A model generated the notes under the pieces. That model searched no databases. It was not told where the DNA came from and saw only the letters and a list, made by a program, of their open reading frames with translations. From assembly GCF_900104775.1 (NCBI RefSeq), contig NZ_FNSA01000003.1, forward strand, positions 2,852,001-2,916,000: a DNA stretch of 64,000 nucleotides, given 5' to 3'. A program made the position numbers and the translations under genes. Source of the DNA: Tsukamurella tyrosinosolvens. Lineage in GTDB: Bacteria; Actinomycetota; Actinomycetes; Mycobacteriales; Mycobacteriaceae. Positions 7,862-16,458 of this stretch are shown in pieces. Positions within the stretch are counted from its first letter, which is position 1; each line of letters opens with the position of its first letter.

Positions 7862-9808
7862 ATGTGCGTTAGCTGTGCCAAGTTCCCCACCAGCAACCGG
7901 AAGACCCAGCGCTGCCCGCGGACCGCGCAGTCGCGGGCCGACGACTCCCGTCGCCTGCGAACCCGCAGGGCGCGCGAGTGCGTCGCGGTGAACGCCCCCC
8001 GTGTCTTCGACGAGGCCAGCGCCTCGGCTGTCGCTGCCGTCTCGCCTGACATGCTGTCGAGCTTGCTGATCAGCCTCGAGGCCGTGTCACCCGAGATCAG
8101 CCAGGAGCTGCTGCGAACACCCAAGGGCGGAACGCGCACACCTCCGGACTCGTTCACCGACCTGCTCGCGACGGGGCCCAACGGGCAGTCGCCGGACCTG
8201 GCCAAGATCGAGATGGCTTCGGCGCTGTGTGAACGGTCGCTGATCGAAACCGGCGCCTATGCCGACCCGCTCCGCGCCGCCGCCGAGCTCGACCGGCTCG
8301 ACACGCGCATCGACGCTGTCGCCTCGGGCGCGGCGTCGCCTCCTCCGCCAGGCACCAAGTTCGACGAGCTGCCGGAGGCGGTGCAGAACTTCTACCGCAG
8401 GCACACCGTCGACGAGGTCCTGTCAATGACCACGGTCTCGCAGCGGGTCGCAGACCGTCTCTTCGACGAGGCTTCCGGCCGTGCGGCGGAGTCCGCTCGG
8501 CCGCGCGTCCCCTCCGCTGCCCTCGAGGCGGAGCCGGCCCTGACTGTCGGCGACCTGATGGACCGCGCCCGTGCCGGCGAGCGCCCCGCAGTGCTCGCCG
8601 ACGGGGTCGAGGTATCAGCGGATGCCCGAGGGCGCCTGACGATCGCCGTCGACGGTCTGCGCCTCCCCGTCGAGGCTAACGAGCCTGCGTCCGCTGTGCT
8701 GGCCCGGATCCCCGCAGTCGAGTTCGGCAGCAAGAAGACCAAGCGGAAGAACCCTTCGAGCATCGACGACGCCGTGGAGGCCCTGATCACCGGGAACTCA
8801 CCGCGTGCACAGTCCATGCAGATCGCCGCTCGTCGCCGCACCATCGAGCGCGCCTTCTACCTGCCGAATCCGGACGACCAGAGCACCGCTGGACGGGCCC
8901 GCGCGATCGTCGCCGACCGACTTCTGTCTGCGCCTCCCGTGCCCACGAGCACGCTCCCCCTCCACTCCAGGTACGCCCGCCGTGACACCACGCGCATCGA
9001 GGGTTTCGCGGTCGCGCGCAATCTCCGCTTCGCACGGGCGGCGCGGAGCGAGTTCATGCGGAGCCTCCCCCCGGCGATGGTCTACACCGCGCCCGCGAAG
9101 GAGGCTCCCCTCAAGCGGTACGCAGGTGATGTGCCCGTCCAGGATCGAGAGGCGGCGGCCTGCGCCGGATTCCGCATCCGGCACCGGCAGAACTCACTGG
9201 ACGCCGACTACCCCGGAGCGCGCGCGAAGCTCGAGGGAATCGCCTGGGACGCGACGGCGCCGACGGCGGCTGTTCCCGTCGGCCACGGCCTGTCACCTGA
9301 ACACATGGACGTGCGCGCGGCGGCACCCGCGCTCATCGCCCAAGCCAATTCCGTCGCGCGGCGGGGGCACAACCCTGAGCTCGTGCCGGCCCACTCCCTG
9401 GTCGCCCAGGCGAAGCTGGAGCAGGCATTCGAGATGTGGCGCACCTGGAAGCTGCGAGACCGCACCCCGCGCGTCGTGACCGCCACGCACGTCGTTCCCT
9501 CCGCCTACCGGGACCGCGTCGATGAGTTCATCTCCGACGCCTTCCCCGACGGGGGAACCTTCACCACCCGCGGCTTCACGCTCGGCAGGTCCGACGGCGC
9601 GGTCAAGGGTGGCGCCGGGCGAGTTCGCGTCCGCTACTTCACGGGCGATGCGATGCCGGTCGCCGGCGGCGACGCGATCGGTGACGGTGAGACCTTCCGG
9701 GTCGTCGCCGCGGAGCACCTGCCGGATGGCACCGTCGAAGTGCGCGCGGTGTCCGAGCAGCTCGCCGCCGCGCTTCGTGGTGGACGCCAGAGCTCGCGAC
9801 GAAAGTGA
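7862..9808 (+). CDS. Large unknown protein with Cys-containing N-terminus and possible ART-like tail
   Basis: The protein has 648 aa; the ATG follows a purine-rich GAGGGGTAAGAAG. It has no signal peptide or membrane helix. The first 40 residues contain four Cys (C2, C5, C18, C40) in a basic stretch that could bind zinc. The middle is Ala/Asp/Arg-rich and unrecognised. Residues about 543-640 run through a YRD helix, GTFTTRGFTLGRSD, and then GETFRVVAAEHLPDGTVEV. This resembles the strand order of phage/toxin ADP-ribosyltransferases (RG...GF.STS...E.EVL.PPGT.FRV), but the STS and ExE residues are not intact. It could be an inactive or diverged ADP-ribosyltransferase, or simply unrelated. It is the largest gene of the module, with a 120-bp leader before the next gene. 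Confidence 0.4.
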   Translation: MCVSCAKFPTSNRKTQRCPRTAQSRADDSRRLRTRRARECVAVNAPRVFDEASASAVAAVSPDMLSSLLISLEAVSPEISQELLRTPKGGTRTPPDSFTDLLATGPNGQSPDLAKIEMASALCERSLIETGAYADPLRAAAELDRLDTRIDAVASGAASPPPPGTKFDELPEAVQNFYRRHTVDEVLSMTTVSQRVADRLFDEASGRAAESARPRVPSAALEAEPALTVGDLMDRARAGERPAVLADGVEVSADARGRLTIAVDGLRLPVEANEPASAVLARIPAVEFGSKKTKRKNPSSIDDAVEALITGNSPRAQSMQIAARRRTIERAFYLPNPDDQSTAGRARAIVADRLLSAPPVPTSTLPLHSRYARRDTTRIEGFAVARNLRFARAARSEFMRSLPPAMVYTAPAKEAPLKRYAGDVPVQDREAAACAGFRIRHRQNSLDADYPGARAKLEGIAWDATAPTAAVPVGHGLSPEHMDVRAAAPALIAQANSVARRGHNPELVPAHSLVAQAKLEQAFEMWRTWKLRDRTPRVVTATHVVPSAYRDRVDEFISDAFPDGGTFTTRGFTLGRSDGAVKGGAGRVRVRYFTGDAMPVAGGDAIGDGETFRVVAAEHLPDGTVEVRAVSEQLAAALRGGRQSSRRK

Positions 9809-9929
9809 GCGCCACCTCCGGCGTGTCGACCTCGACCACTGGGGAACACGCACTTCCGCCGCTATGGTCTGCCGCACCTCCCGACACGCGACTCGTAGCC
9901 GTGCCGACCAACCACACCGAGGAGCCCGC

Positions 9930-10349
9930 ATGAGCACAGCCACCGAACCACAGCCGCTCAGGGTCCCGGAGGGCTTCTTCGACGAGATCGAACTCCAGCT
10001 CGCGAGCGAATCCGCGGAGGAGATCTCCGACGCCGTGATCGGGACCTGCATCTCGCGGGGGATCCTCCATCCCGAGCTCGATTACGAGCCCGACGACAAC
10101 CTCCGCGCCGAGGAGCTGCGCGAGGTCTTCTACCTGCTCGACGAAGTCACCGCTGCCGTCGCCGACGGCAGCATCGTCCCGCGGCGTCTCCGATACGCCG
10201 ACCAGATGGACCCTCGGATGGAGCGCCAGTGGGACCGGTACACCGACGACGCGATCGACCCGGAAGCGACCCGCGCCCACCACAAGCTGGCGCACCCGCA
10301 GGCCCACGTGTCCGCGGACTCAGCGCCCGACGACGACACTTCGGCCTGA
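9930..10349 (+). CDS. Acidic hypothetical protein
   Basis: The protein has 139 aa; the ATG at 9930 has a GAGGAG site 5 nt upstream (9919-9924), and a TATGGT box at 9863-9868 could be its own promoter. The protein is strongly acidic, mostly predicted helical (EELREVFYLLDEVTAAVADG), with a His/Asp-rich disordered tail. I do not recognise a family. It heads a group of four very small genes that ends at the IS21-family insertion. Confidence 0.65.
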   Translation: MSTATEPQPLRVPEGFFDEIELQLASESAEEISDAVIGTCISRGILHPELDYEPDDNLRAEELREVFYLLDEVTAAVADGSIVPRRLRYADQMDPRMERQWDRYTDDAIDPEATRAHHKLAHPQAHVSADSAPDDDTSA

Positions 10350-10368
10350 CCCGCCGGGATGACCAGCG

Positions 10369-10542
10369 ATGGCCATGACGCTCCAGCTCGCGTGCGATGA
10401 CTGTGGCGAGAGCGAGGAGCTCGGAGCAGCGATGATGGAAGGCAACCTCACCGCCGACCTGGATCCGGCCGAGCTCGGCTGGCTCAGCCTCGCTGGTGAG
10501 GACTTCTGCCCTTCGTGCGCACCCGCGCACGACGAACGATGA
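10369..10542 (+). CDS. 57-aa CxxC/CxxC zinc-ribbon-like protein
   Basis: A small reading frame starting MAMTLQLACDDCGE and ending FCPSCAPAHDER. Two CxxC pairs separated by 36 residues suggest one zinc site, as in zinc-ribbon proteins that bind nucleic acid or RNA polymerase. The ATG at 10369 lies 19 nt after the previous stop; an overlapping ATG at 10359 gives only 13 codons. Spacing and strand match its neighbours, which supports it as a real gene of the module. Confidence 0.55.
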   Translation: MAMTLQLACDDCGESEELGAAMMEGNLTADLDPAELGWLSLAGEDFCPSCAPAHDER

Positions 10543-10570
10543 ACTTCAACGATTCACGGGAGCATGTGAG

Positions 10571-10786
10571 ATGAAGACCTGGTTGGAGAGCGTGGAGCGG
10601 GCCGCCGACGGGACGTTCCCCGGGGAGTGGAAGCTGCTGCACGATCAGCCTGAGGGTGACAACGTGATCGTCGCGCTCGGCGAGAGCGGTTCGCCGCCCA
10701 CACTGATCGCCGCGTTCGATCGCGTCGACGACGCTCAATTCCTGATCGATGCGCGGAAGTTCATGCTGGCGCGCGGCGCTCGGTAA
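10571..10786 (+). CDS. Small hypothetical protein
   Basis: The protein has 71 aa, starting at the ATG at 10571. It contains no cysteine pairs, membrane helix or known motif; it reads as a small alpha/beta protein (WLESVERAADGTFPGEWKLL...VIVALGES). It is closely spaced with the genes on either side (28 bp and 17 bp), so the four small genes are probably one transcript. Confidence 0.6.
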   Translation: MKTWLESVERAADGTFPGEWKLLHDQPEGDNVIVALGESGSPPTLIAAFDRVDDAQFLIDARKFMLARGAR

Positions 10787-10803
10787 CCGAAGGGAGAAGT
10801 CAG

Positions 10804-11022
10804 ATGCCGGTGTACGTGAGCGCGGGCGACATCGTCGACAGGTGGTGGGATCACCCGATCGAGACCGAGAAGGAGCTGCGCCGCCTGCCGGTCGAGGTCT
10901 ACGCACGAGACGCCAACGGGGTCGAGTTCCGGACCGTCGGCCGCAACGACTGCGTTCGCCTCGACACCGGTGAAGTGCACGTGCCGGCGCTGCCGGCCGT
11001 GCTCATGGCTATGACAGCTTGA
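10804..11022 (+). CDS. Small hypothetical protein, 3' end altered by the IS insertion
   Basis: The protein has 72 aa; the ATG is preceded by GAAGGGAGAAG. No family is recognised. The IS21-family element entered at the last codons: the sequence now reads ...PAVL then MAMTA and stop, with these last residues encoded by the left IS end. Joining the flanks with one copy of the 6-bp duplication (TGCTCA) restores ...PAVLT and a TGA, so the original protein was about 68 aa and the insertion replaced only its final residue. The gene may therefore still be functional. Confidence 0.6.
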   Translation: MPVYVSAGDIVDRWWDHPIETEKELRRLPVEVYARDANGVEFRTVGRNDCVRLDTGEVHVPALPAVLMAMTA

Positions 11023-11151
11023 AGAGGCCCCGGCTCGACGGCTAGACCTGGCCCCGTTTGCGACTCGCCGGTGGTGTTGCGACGGTTTGATCTGGCCCCA
11101 CCTGATGGTTGCTCGTGAACATCGTTTCCGAGCCGAAGCAGGTGGTGGCCA

Positions 11152-12912
11152 ATGATGGGATCGAAGGTGGAGCTGTTCGCGCAGATCCGGCGGGACGCCC
11201 GGGTCGAGGGCATGAGTATCCGGGCGTTGGCTCGCAAGCATGGCGTGCACCGGAGGACGGTGCGGCAGGCGTTGTCATCGGCGGAGCCGCCGCCGCGGAA
11301 GACGCCGGAGCGGTCGTCGCCGCGGTTGGACCGGTTCAAGGCGGCGATTGATGAGATGTTGCGGTCGGATCTGGATGCTCCGCGTAAGCAGCGGCACACC
11401 GCGACGCGGATCCGGGAACGCCTGGCGATCGAGCACGATGCGGTCGAGTTGTCGTATTCGACGGTGCGGGACTACGTGCGGGTCCGGCGGGCGCAGATCG
11501 AGGTGGAGGCCGGCCGCCGGACGGAGGTGTTCATCGCCCAGGACCACGCCCCGGGCGCGGAGGCGGAGGTCGACTTCGGCGAGGTCTGGGTGATCCTGGG
11601 CGGGGTGAAGACCAAGTGCCACATGTTCGTCTACCGGCTCTCGCACTCGGGCAAGGCCATTCACCGGGTCTATCCGACCGGCGGGCAGGAAGCGTTCCTC
11701 GAAGGGCACGTCGAGGCGTTCCGCGAGCTCGGCGGGGTCCCGACCCGGCATATCCGCTACGACAATCTCACCTCGGCGGTGGTCGCGGTCCTGCAGGGCG
11801 GAGACCGGCGGCGACAGGAGAACCCGCGGTGGACGTTGTTTCACTCGCACTACGGATTCGATCCGTTCTACTGCCAGCCCGGCATCGCCGGGGCGCACGA
11901 GAAGGGCGGCGTTGAAGGCGAGGTCGGATGGTTCCGCCGCAACCGGCTGACCCCAATGCCGCAGGTCGAGTCCCTCGATGAGCTCAACGAGCAGATCAAA
12001 GCCTGGGAGGACCGCGACGAGGGCCGCCGGATCGACGGACGACTGCGCACCATCGGCCAGGACTACGAGCACGACCGAGCAGCGCTCGCGCCGCTGCCGG
12101 TGGAGGATTTCGACCCGGGCCTGATCCTCACACCACGGGTCGATCGGTCGGCGATGATCACCGTTCGGATGGTGAAGTATTCGGTGCCGGCGCACCTGAT
12201 CGGCCGCCGAGTCCGCGTCTCACTACAAGCCTCCCAGCTGCTGGTCTACGACGGCCGGACCCTGGTCGCGCGGCATCCACGGGTCGCCGGCCGCGGCACC
12301 GCGAAGATCGACCTCGACCACTACCTCGAGGTGCTCAAGTTCAAACCCGGTGCCCTGCCGGGATCAACGGCGTTGGCGCAGGCCCGCGCTGCCGGGGTGT
12401 TCACCGCCAGCCATGATGCGTTCTGGGCCGCCGCCCGACGAGTCAACGGCGACACCGACGGCACCAGCGAGCTGATCGACGTCCTGCTGCTGCACCGCAG
12501 CCTGCCCGCCGCGGCGGTGATCGCCGGCATCGATGCTGCATTGCGGGTCGGGGCGGTGAGCGCCGAGGTCGTCGCCGTTGAGGCTCGCCGCGCCGAAGCC
12601 CGCCTGCTCGCGCACGCCTCGGTCGCTGCCGACCAGACAGGTGGGGCCAACGCTGGCCGTCATCTCGATCGCCATGCCGAACGACGCGAGCAACGAGTTG
12701 TCAGCCTCACCCAACGACGGCTCGCAGACCCCGCGGCGGTGATCGCCGGCCTGCCACCCGACCGGCGACCGCTGCCCAGCGTTACGGCCTACGACCGCCT
12801 GCTCCCGCAGCACCGGCGACGCACTGCCTCCGACGCGCTACCTGCGTCGCTGGACCCACCACCGATTGAGTCGCTGGACCCACCACCGATTGAAAGGCCC
12901 ACCCGGCTATGA
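11152..12912 (+). CDS. istA: IS21 family transposase IstA
   Basis: The protein has 586 aa. An N-terminal helix-turn-helix (residues about 20-45, SIRALARKHGVHRRTVRQAL) binds the IS ends. The DDE integrase core has D141 in AEVDFGE, D204 in RYDN and E255 in KGGVE, the usual IS21 spacing. A C-terminal region follows with a direct duplication of an eight-residue SLDPPPIE unit, from a 24-bp tandem repeat at 12847-12893, just before the stop. It catalyses strand transfer of the element. Its stop overlaps the istB start by ATGA, so the two are translationally coupled. Confidence 0.95.
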   Translation: MMGSKVELFAQIRRDARVEGMSIRALARKHGVHRRTVRQALSSAEPPPRKTPERSSPRLDRFKAAIDEMLRSDLDAPRKQRHTATRIRERLAIEHDAVELSYSTVRDYVRVRRAQIEVEAGRRTEVFIAQDHAPGAEAEVDFGEVWVILGGVKTKCHMFVYRLSHSGKAIHRVYPTGGQEAFLEGHVEAFRELGGVPTRHIRYDNLTSAVVAVLQGGDRRRQENPRWTLFHSHYGFDPFYCQPGIAGAHEKGGVEGEVGWFRRNRLTPMPQVESLDELNEQIKAWEDRDEGRRIDGRLRTIGQDYEHDRAALAPLPVEDFDPGLILTPRVDRSAMITVRMVKYSVPAHLIGRRVRVSLQASQLLVYDGRTLVARHPRVAGRGTAKIDLDHYLEVLKFKPGALPGSTALAQARAAGVFTASHDAFWAAARRVNGDTDGTSELIDVLLLHRSLPAAAVIAGIDAALRVGAVSAEVVAVEARRAEARLLAHASVAADQTGGANAGRHLDRHAERREQRVVSLTQRRLADPAAVIAGLPPDRRPLPSVTAYDRLLPQHRRRTASDALPASLDPPPIESLDPPPIERPTRL

Positions 12913-13736
12913 CCGCAACCGCCAATAAGAACCAGACGAATGCGCTGGCCCCGTCGTTGCGCCGCCGGGGCGGCCTCACCGAAGAAGCCGCCCTCGCCGC
13001 CGTTGACCAGGCCTGCCGGCGCCTACGCCTGCCGACAGTGCGGTCGATGATCGACCAGCACCTCACCGCCGCCGCCAAGCAGCAATTGTCCTACCAGGGG
13101 TTCCTCGCCGAACTCCTGCTCGCCGAAGTCGACGACCGGGACCGCCGCTCCACTGTTCGCCGCGTCAAAGCCGCGGGGTTCCCGCGGGAGAAGTGGCTGG
13201 CGGACTTCGACTTCGACGCCAACCCCGACATCGAACCCGCCACCATCCACCAGCTCGCCACCGGCGACTGGATCCGCCACGGACTGCCGCTCTGCCTCAT
13301 CGGCGACTCCGGAACCGGCAAATCCCATCTGCTGATCGGATTGGGAACCGCTGCCGCCGAGCAAGGCTTTAGAGTCCGCTACACCCTCGCCACCAAACTA
13401 GTGAACGAGCTGGTCGAGGCCGCTGACGAGAAGCAGCTCGCGAAGACCATCAACCGCTACGGCCGCGTTGACCTGCTCATCATCGACGAGCTCGGCTACA
13501 TGGAACTCGATCGCCGCGGCGCCGAACTGCTCTTCCAAGTCCTCACCGAACGCGAAGAGAAGAACAGCGTCGCGATCGCTTCCAACCAGTCCTTCTCCGG
13601 CTGGACAGACACCTTCACCGACCCACGACTCTGCGCCGCGATCGTCGACCGGCTCACCTACCGCGGCACCATCATCGAAACCGGCACTCACAGCTACCGC
13701 CTGGCTCACACCGAAGCAGCAGCTACCGCGGGCTAA
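12909..13736 (+). CDS. istB: IS21 family transposition helper ATPase IstB
   Basis: The protein has 275 aa and is a DnaC/DnaA-type AAA+ ATPase. The Walker A motif is GDSGTGKS (132-139) and Walker B LLIIDE (189-194), followed by the IstB-typical ELGYMELDRRGAELLFQVL and a sensor-like SNQSFSGW. IstB remodels target DNA and licenses IstA. Length and motifs are complete, and it overlaps the istA stop by 4 bp. Confidence 0.95.
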   Translation: MTATANKNQTNALAPSLRRRGGLTEEAALAAVDQACRRLRLPTVRSMIDQHLTAAAKQQLSYQGFLAELLLAEVDDRDRRSTVRRVKAAGFPREKWLADFDFDANPDIEPATIHQLATGDWIRHGLPLCLIGDSGTGKSHLLIGLGTAAAEQGFRVRYTLATKLVNELVEAADEKQLAKTINRYGRVDLLIIDELGYMELDRRGAELLFQVLTEREEKNSVAIASNQSFSGWTDTFTDPRLCAAIVDRLTYRGTIIETGTHSYRLAHTEAAATAG

Positions 13737-14111
13737 GCGCGGCGTTCGTCCTTGACTACCGACAGATGCCGGCGCAAGGCCCGGTTCTGGTGAGTGACAT
13801 AAACCACGGTCCACCGGGTCGTCAGGTTCGGCAGTGGCTCCCCGTCTTTAATCTTCACCCGGACCGATACCTGATCACCGAGCTGATCATCACGCGCGAT
13901 CACGAACTCGGCATACGCACGCACCGACTCGCGATCCCAACCAGTCGGCGCAACCACACTGCGCACCCGCGGCCGCCCATCCACACCCCGGACTCTAGCG
14001 GCTCAGGGCCCCACTCAGGTGGGGCCGAATGAAACCGCCCTACCGGGGCCAGATCAACTTGACATAGCCATGCTCACCTGAGACCACGAACAACCGACCA
14101 GGAGCACGAAC

Positions 14112-14249
14112 ATGACGAAGAGCATTAGTGACCCCGTACAGGCCGTCCTCGCTGAGGAGCTCGCCGACCGGACCGAGGACTGGTCGGATCTCGCGGCCGG
14201 CATCGCGACGATCCTCCACTCCCGCTTCGAGATCGTCGAGCGCCCCTAG
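14112..14249 (+). CDS. 45-aa hypothetical protein at end of the module
   Basis: ATG at 14112 with a CAGGAG-type site 6 nt upstream, reading MTKSISDPVQAVLAEELADR and ending IVERP. It is acidic and helical with no recognised family. It begins 42 bp after the right end of the IS and is followed by a strong terminator hairpin, so it was probably the last gene of the plus-strand operon before the IS separated it from the preceding small genes. Confidence 0.5.
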   Translation: MTKSISDPVQAVLAEELADRTEDWSDLAAGIATILHSRFEIVERP

Positions 14250-14271
14250 GCGGCCAGTCGGCAGGTTCCCC

Positions 14272-14327
14272 AGAGAAGCAGAAACCCCGCACGGCCCTCC
14301 GAGGACGTGCGGGGTTTCTGCTTCTCT
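14272..14327. terminator. Strong bidirectional hairpin terminator
   Basis: A perfect 21-bp stem (14272-14292 with 14307-14327) with a 14-nt loop lies between the convergent 45-aa gene and the EccA-type gene. It lacks a long U tract, as is usual in high-GC actinobacteria. Confidence 0.85.
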
Positions 14328-14339
14328 GCTGTCCGGCGG

Positions 14340-16169
14340 CTACGCGATCGCCGGCAGGTGCGTGATGCTGTAGCCGGCGAGGATCTGCGCCATCGCTCCG
14401 TGGATGTCCTCGGCGGAGAGCTGCATCAGCTCTGCGTCGCTGAGCGCGCTCAGGTCGCCGCCGCTGCGCATGAGGCGCTTGGCCGCGAGCCCCTGAGCCT
14501 GCTCGAAGACGTTGCGCGCGAAGCGGCCGTTGCCGGCGTTGTCGAGGACCTTCTTCCGCGATGCGTCCGTGTCGTGCATGATCTCGATCGTCTGCTTGAA
14601 GAAGTTCTCGGCCCGCGGGTCGATCGACCGCCCGTCGGCGACCGCCATCCCGTTGATGATCCGCCACATCTCGTCGGCGCTGTACGTCTTGAAGCTCAGC
14701 GAGTACGCGAAGCGGCTCTTCAGGCCCGGGTTCTCCTGCAGGAAGCGTTCGATCGGCGCCTCGTAGCCCGCGATGATCACGATGATGTCGTCCCGGTGGT
14801 TGTCCATGTACTCGAGCAGCGCGGTGAGTGCCTCGTGACCGAACGCGTCCTTCTGCCCGGGGCGTTCCTGCACGAGCTCGTACGCCTCGTCGATGAAGAT
14901 CACTCCGCCGCGGGCCTCTTCGAGCTTCGCGAGGGTCTTCGGCCCCGACTGGCCTTCGTACTCCGCGACGAGCTTCGCGCGGTTCGCGTCGACGAGCGTC
15001 TCGTGCCGGATCACACCCAGCCCGTAGTAGAGCGCGACGACCAGCTGCGCGATCGTAGTCTTGCCGGTCCCGGGCGGGCCCTTGAAGATCAGGTGGCGCG
15101 TCTTCGGCTTGACTGCCAGCCCGCGGCGCCGCTGCTCGTTCTCGAACGCGATCTCGAGGCCCATCGTCTCGATGCGCTCCTTGATCTGCTGCATCCCGTC
15201 GAGTCGATCGAGGACTTCGAGCGCGTCCGTGAGGGTGGTCCGGCGCTCCTCCTGTGACGACGTCCGCTCGAAGTCGGCGACGTCGGGCTCGGTGGCGGGG
15301 TCCCACGGGTCCGTGCGGGCGGCGATCACCGCCGCGGTGGTGATCCGCATCTTCCGGGACTTGTTCTGCAGTGCGTCCTGCAGCGCGTCGGTCCCGGTCT
15401 GGAACTGCAGGCCACCCGAGAACGCCTTCTGCGCTCCCTCTTCGTCGCCGGCTGCACGCCGTGAGAGGCCGAGCTCGAGGGACGCCCAGCCGCCGACTGC
15501 GCGGTACCCCGCCTGCACTGCGTGCTCGAGCTTCTCCTGGCCGATCGCGTGCGAGCCCATGTGGGCCAGAGCAGTGCCGGTCATGGCGTGGCCGTAGGCA
15601 AGCAGGATCTGGTCGAAGTCGCCCGAGCTTCCCGCGGTCGTGAGCGGCGAGACGGCGGCGATCACGTCGTCCCAGCGCTCGGTCTCGTACATCAGCAGCC
15701 CACGCACCGCGGCGATGGCCTTCGTTGCCACAGCGGCGTTCTCGGAATGCAGCGTCGGCGCCGCCTCCGCCAGCTGGAGCTCGGCGGCTGCCTCCGCGTA
15801 GCGGCCCTCGGACACGAGCAGCGCCGCGTATCCGGCGCGGATCTGGCCGCGGGAGCTCAGCGGGAAGACGATCGGGATCTTCGGCAGCACCCAGGTCGTG
15901 GTGAGGCCGTGCTCCGCGTAGCCCTCCCAGACCGCCGTCGTCATCTCGTCGTACGTGTCGAGGGTGTCGCGGATCTTCTTGATCTCGTCGAGCGGAGTCA
16001 GCTCGCGTCCGAGCTTGTCCCGCGCGAAGGCGAGAGCTCGGTGCGGGTCGCAGTAGTTCTCCCACCCCTCGGTGACGTAGATGAGCGTGTGCATTGCGGA
16101 GGTGTAGTTCTCCTGCTGCAGCGCCTCCATTGCGAGCGAGAAGTACTCCTGAGCTTGGGCATCGGGCAC
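14340..16169 (-). CDS. EccA-type AAA+ ATPase (type VII secretion-like)
   Basis: The protein has 609 aa from a GTG at 16169 with AAAGGAG 8 nt upstream; an ATG at 16214 lacks a site. Residues 1-290 are a helical TPR-like region (repeated A...L....Y..A...L), and residues about 335-609 form a CbxX/CfqX-type AAA+ module with Walker A GPPGTGKT (364-371), Walker B VIFIDE (423-428) and a downstream NGRFARN arginine motif. This layout and length match EccA of ESX systems, a cytosolic ATPase thought to handle secretion substrates or chaperones. No EccB-E or WXG100 genes are nearby; instead it lies beside type IV secretion genes. It is the last gene of a three-gene minus-strand operon. Confidence 0.85.
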   Translation of the reverse strand: MPDAQAQEYFSLAMEALQQENYTSAMHTLIYVTEGWENYCDPHRALAFARDKLGRELTPLDEIKKIRDTLDTYDEMTTAVWEGYAEHGLTTTWVLPKIPIVFPLSSRGQIRAGYAALLVSEGRYAEAAAELQLAEAAPTLHSENAAVATKAIAAVRGLLMYETERWDDVIAAVSPLTTAGSSGDFDQILLAYGHAMTGTALAHMGSHAIGQEKLEHAVQAGYRAVGGWASLELGLSRRAAGDEEGAQKAFSGGLQFQTGTDALQDALQNKSRKMRITTAAVIAARTDPWDPATEPDVADFERTSSQEERRTTLTDALEVLDRLDGMQQIKERIETMGLEIAFENEQRRRGLAVKPKTRHLIFKGPPGTGKTTIAQLVVALYYGLGVIRHETLVDANRAKLVAEYEGQSGPKTLAKLEEARGGVIFIDEAYELVQERPGQKDAFGHEALTALLEYMDNHRDDIIVIIAGYEAPIERFLQENPGLKSRFAYSLSFKTYSADEMWRIINGMAVADGRSIDPRAENFFKQTIEIMHDTDASRKKVLDNAGNGRFARNVFEQAQGLAAKRLMRSGGDLSALSDAELMQLSAEDIHGAMAQILAGYSITHLPAIA

Positions 16170-16242
16170 GTCGAGTGCTCCTTTCGGACGGGCGAGTCGT
16201 CGATTCGACGGCACGATCCCCCGGGCCCGCCCGCGACGACGA

Positions 16243-16458
16243 CTATGGCGCGGTGAACAGACCTGCCCCGCCCGAAGTCGTCGCGGGCCGCGAGGAAACG
16301 GCTTCCCTGATCCCGGACACCTGTTCGTTCACCGCGTCGAAGGCTCCGTTGAAGTGGGCGAGCGAGAGCGCTGTCCAGAGCAGGAGGAGCACGAAGAGCC
16401 ATCGCTTCTTCGTCCGCGGGCTCGGTGAAGGTGGAAGCCAGTTCGGCACGCGTGTCAC
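16243..16458 (-). CDS. 71-aa single-pass membrane protein
   Basis: Starts at a GTG (16458) that overlaps the stop of the upstream gene by GTGA. A proline-rich basic N-terminus (PPSPSPRTKKR) leads into one hydrophobic helix, WLFVLLLLWTALSLAHF (about 20-36), then a 35-residue tail. The positive-inside rule puts the N-terminus in the cytoplasm. No family is recognised. Tight coupling to the large anchored protein and to the EccA-type ATPase suggests the three products form one membrane complex. Confidence 0.6.
   Translation of the reverse strand: MTRVPNWLPPSPSPRTKKRWLFVLLLLWTALSLAHFNGAFDAVNEQVSGIREAVSSRPATTSGGAGLFTAP

Larger units (their letters stand above)
11006..14070 (+). mobile_element. 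Complete IS21-family insertion sequence with 6-bp target duplication
   Basis: The element is 3065 bp. The left end begins TGGCTATGACAGCTTGA and the complement of the right end begins TGGCTATGTCAAGTTGA, so both start with TG as IS21 elements do. Sub-terminal copies of a CTGGCCCC-type motif occur at both ends (11047, 11093 and near 14021, 14046). The direct repeat TGCTCA flanks it at 11000-11005 and 14071-14076. It carries istA and istB with an ATGA overlap. The 334 bp after istB hold no convincing gene; a minus-strand frame at 13733-13984 is the only candidate. The clean duplication and intact genes indicate a recent insertion. Confidence 0.93.

Noticed and set aside
12847-12893. 24-bp tandem duplication near the istA stop as a regulatory repeat
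   Set aside because: It lies in frame inside the istA C-terminus and is best read as a duplicated peptide unit.
13733-13984. Minus-strand 83-codon frame inside the IS, after istB
   Set aside because: It overlaps the istB stop, has no known family, and IS21 elements normally carry only istA and istB. It could be a remnant passenger but cannot be supported.
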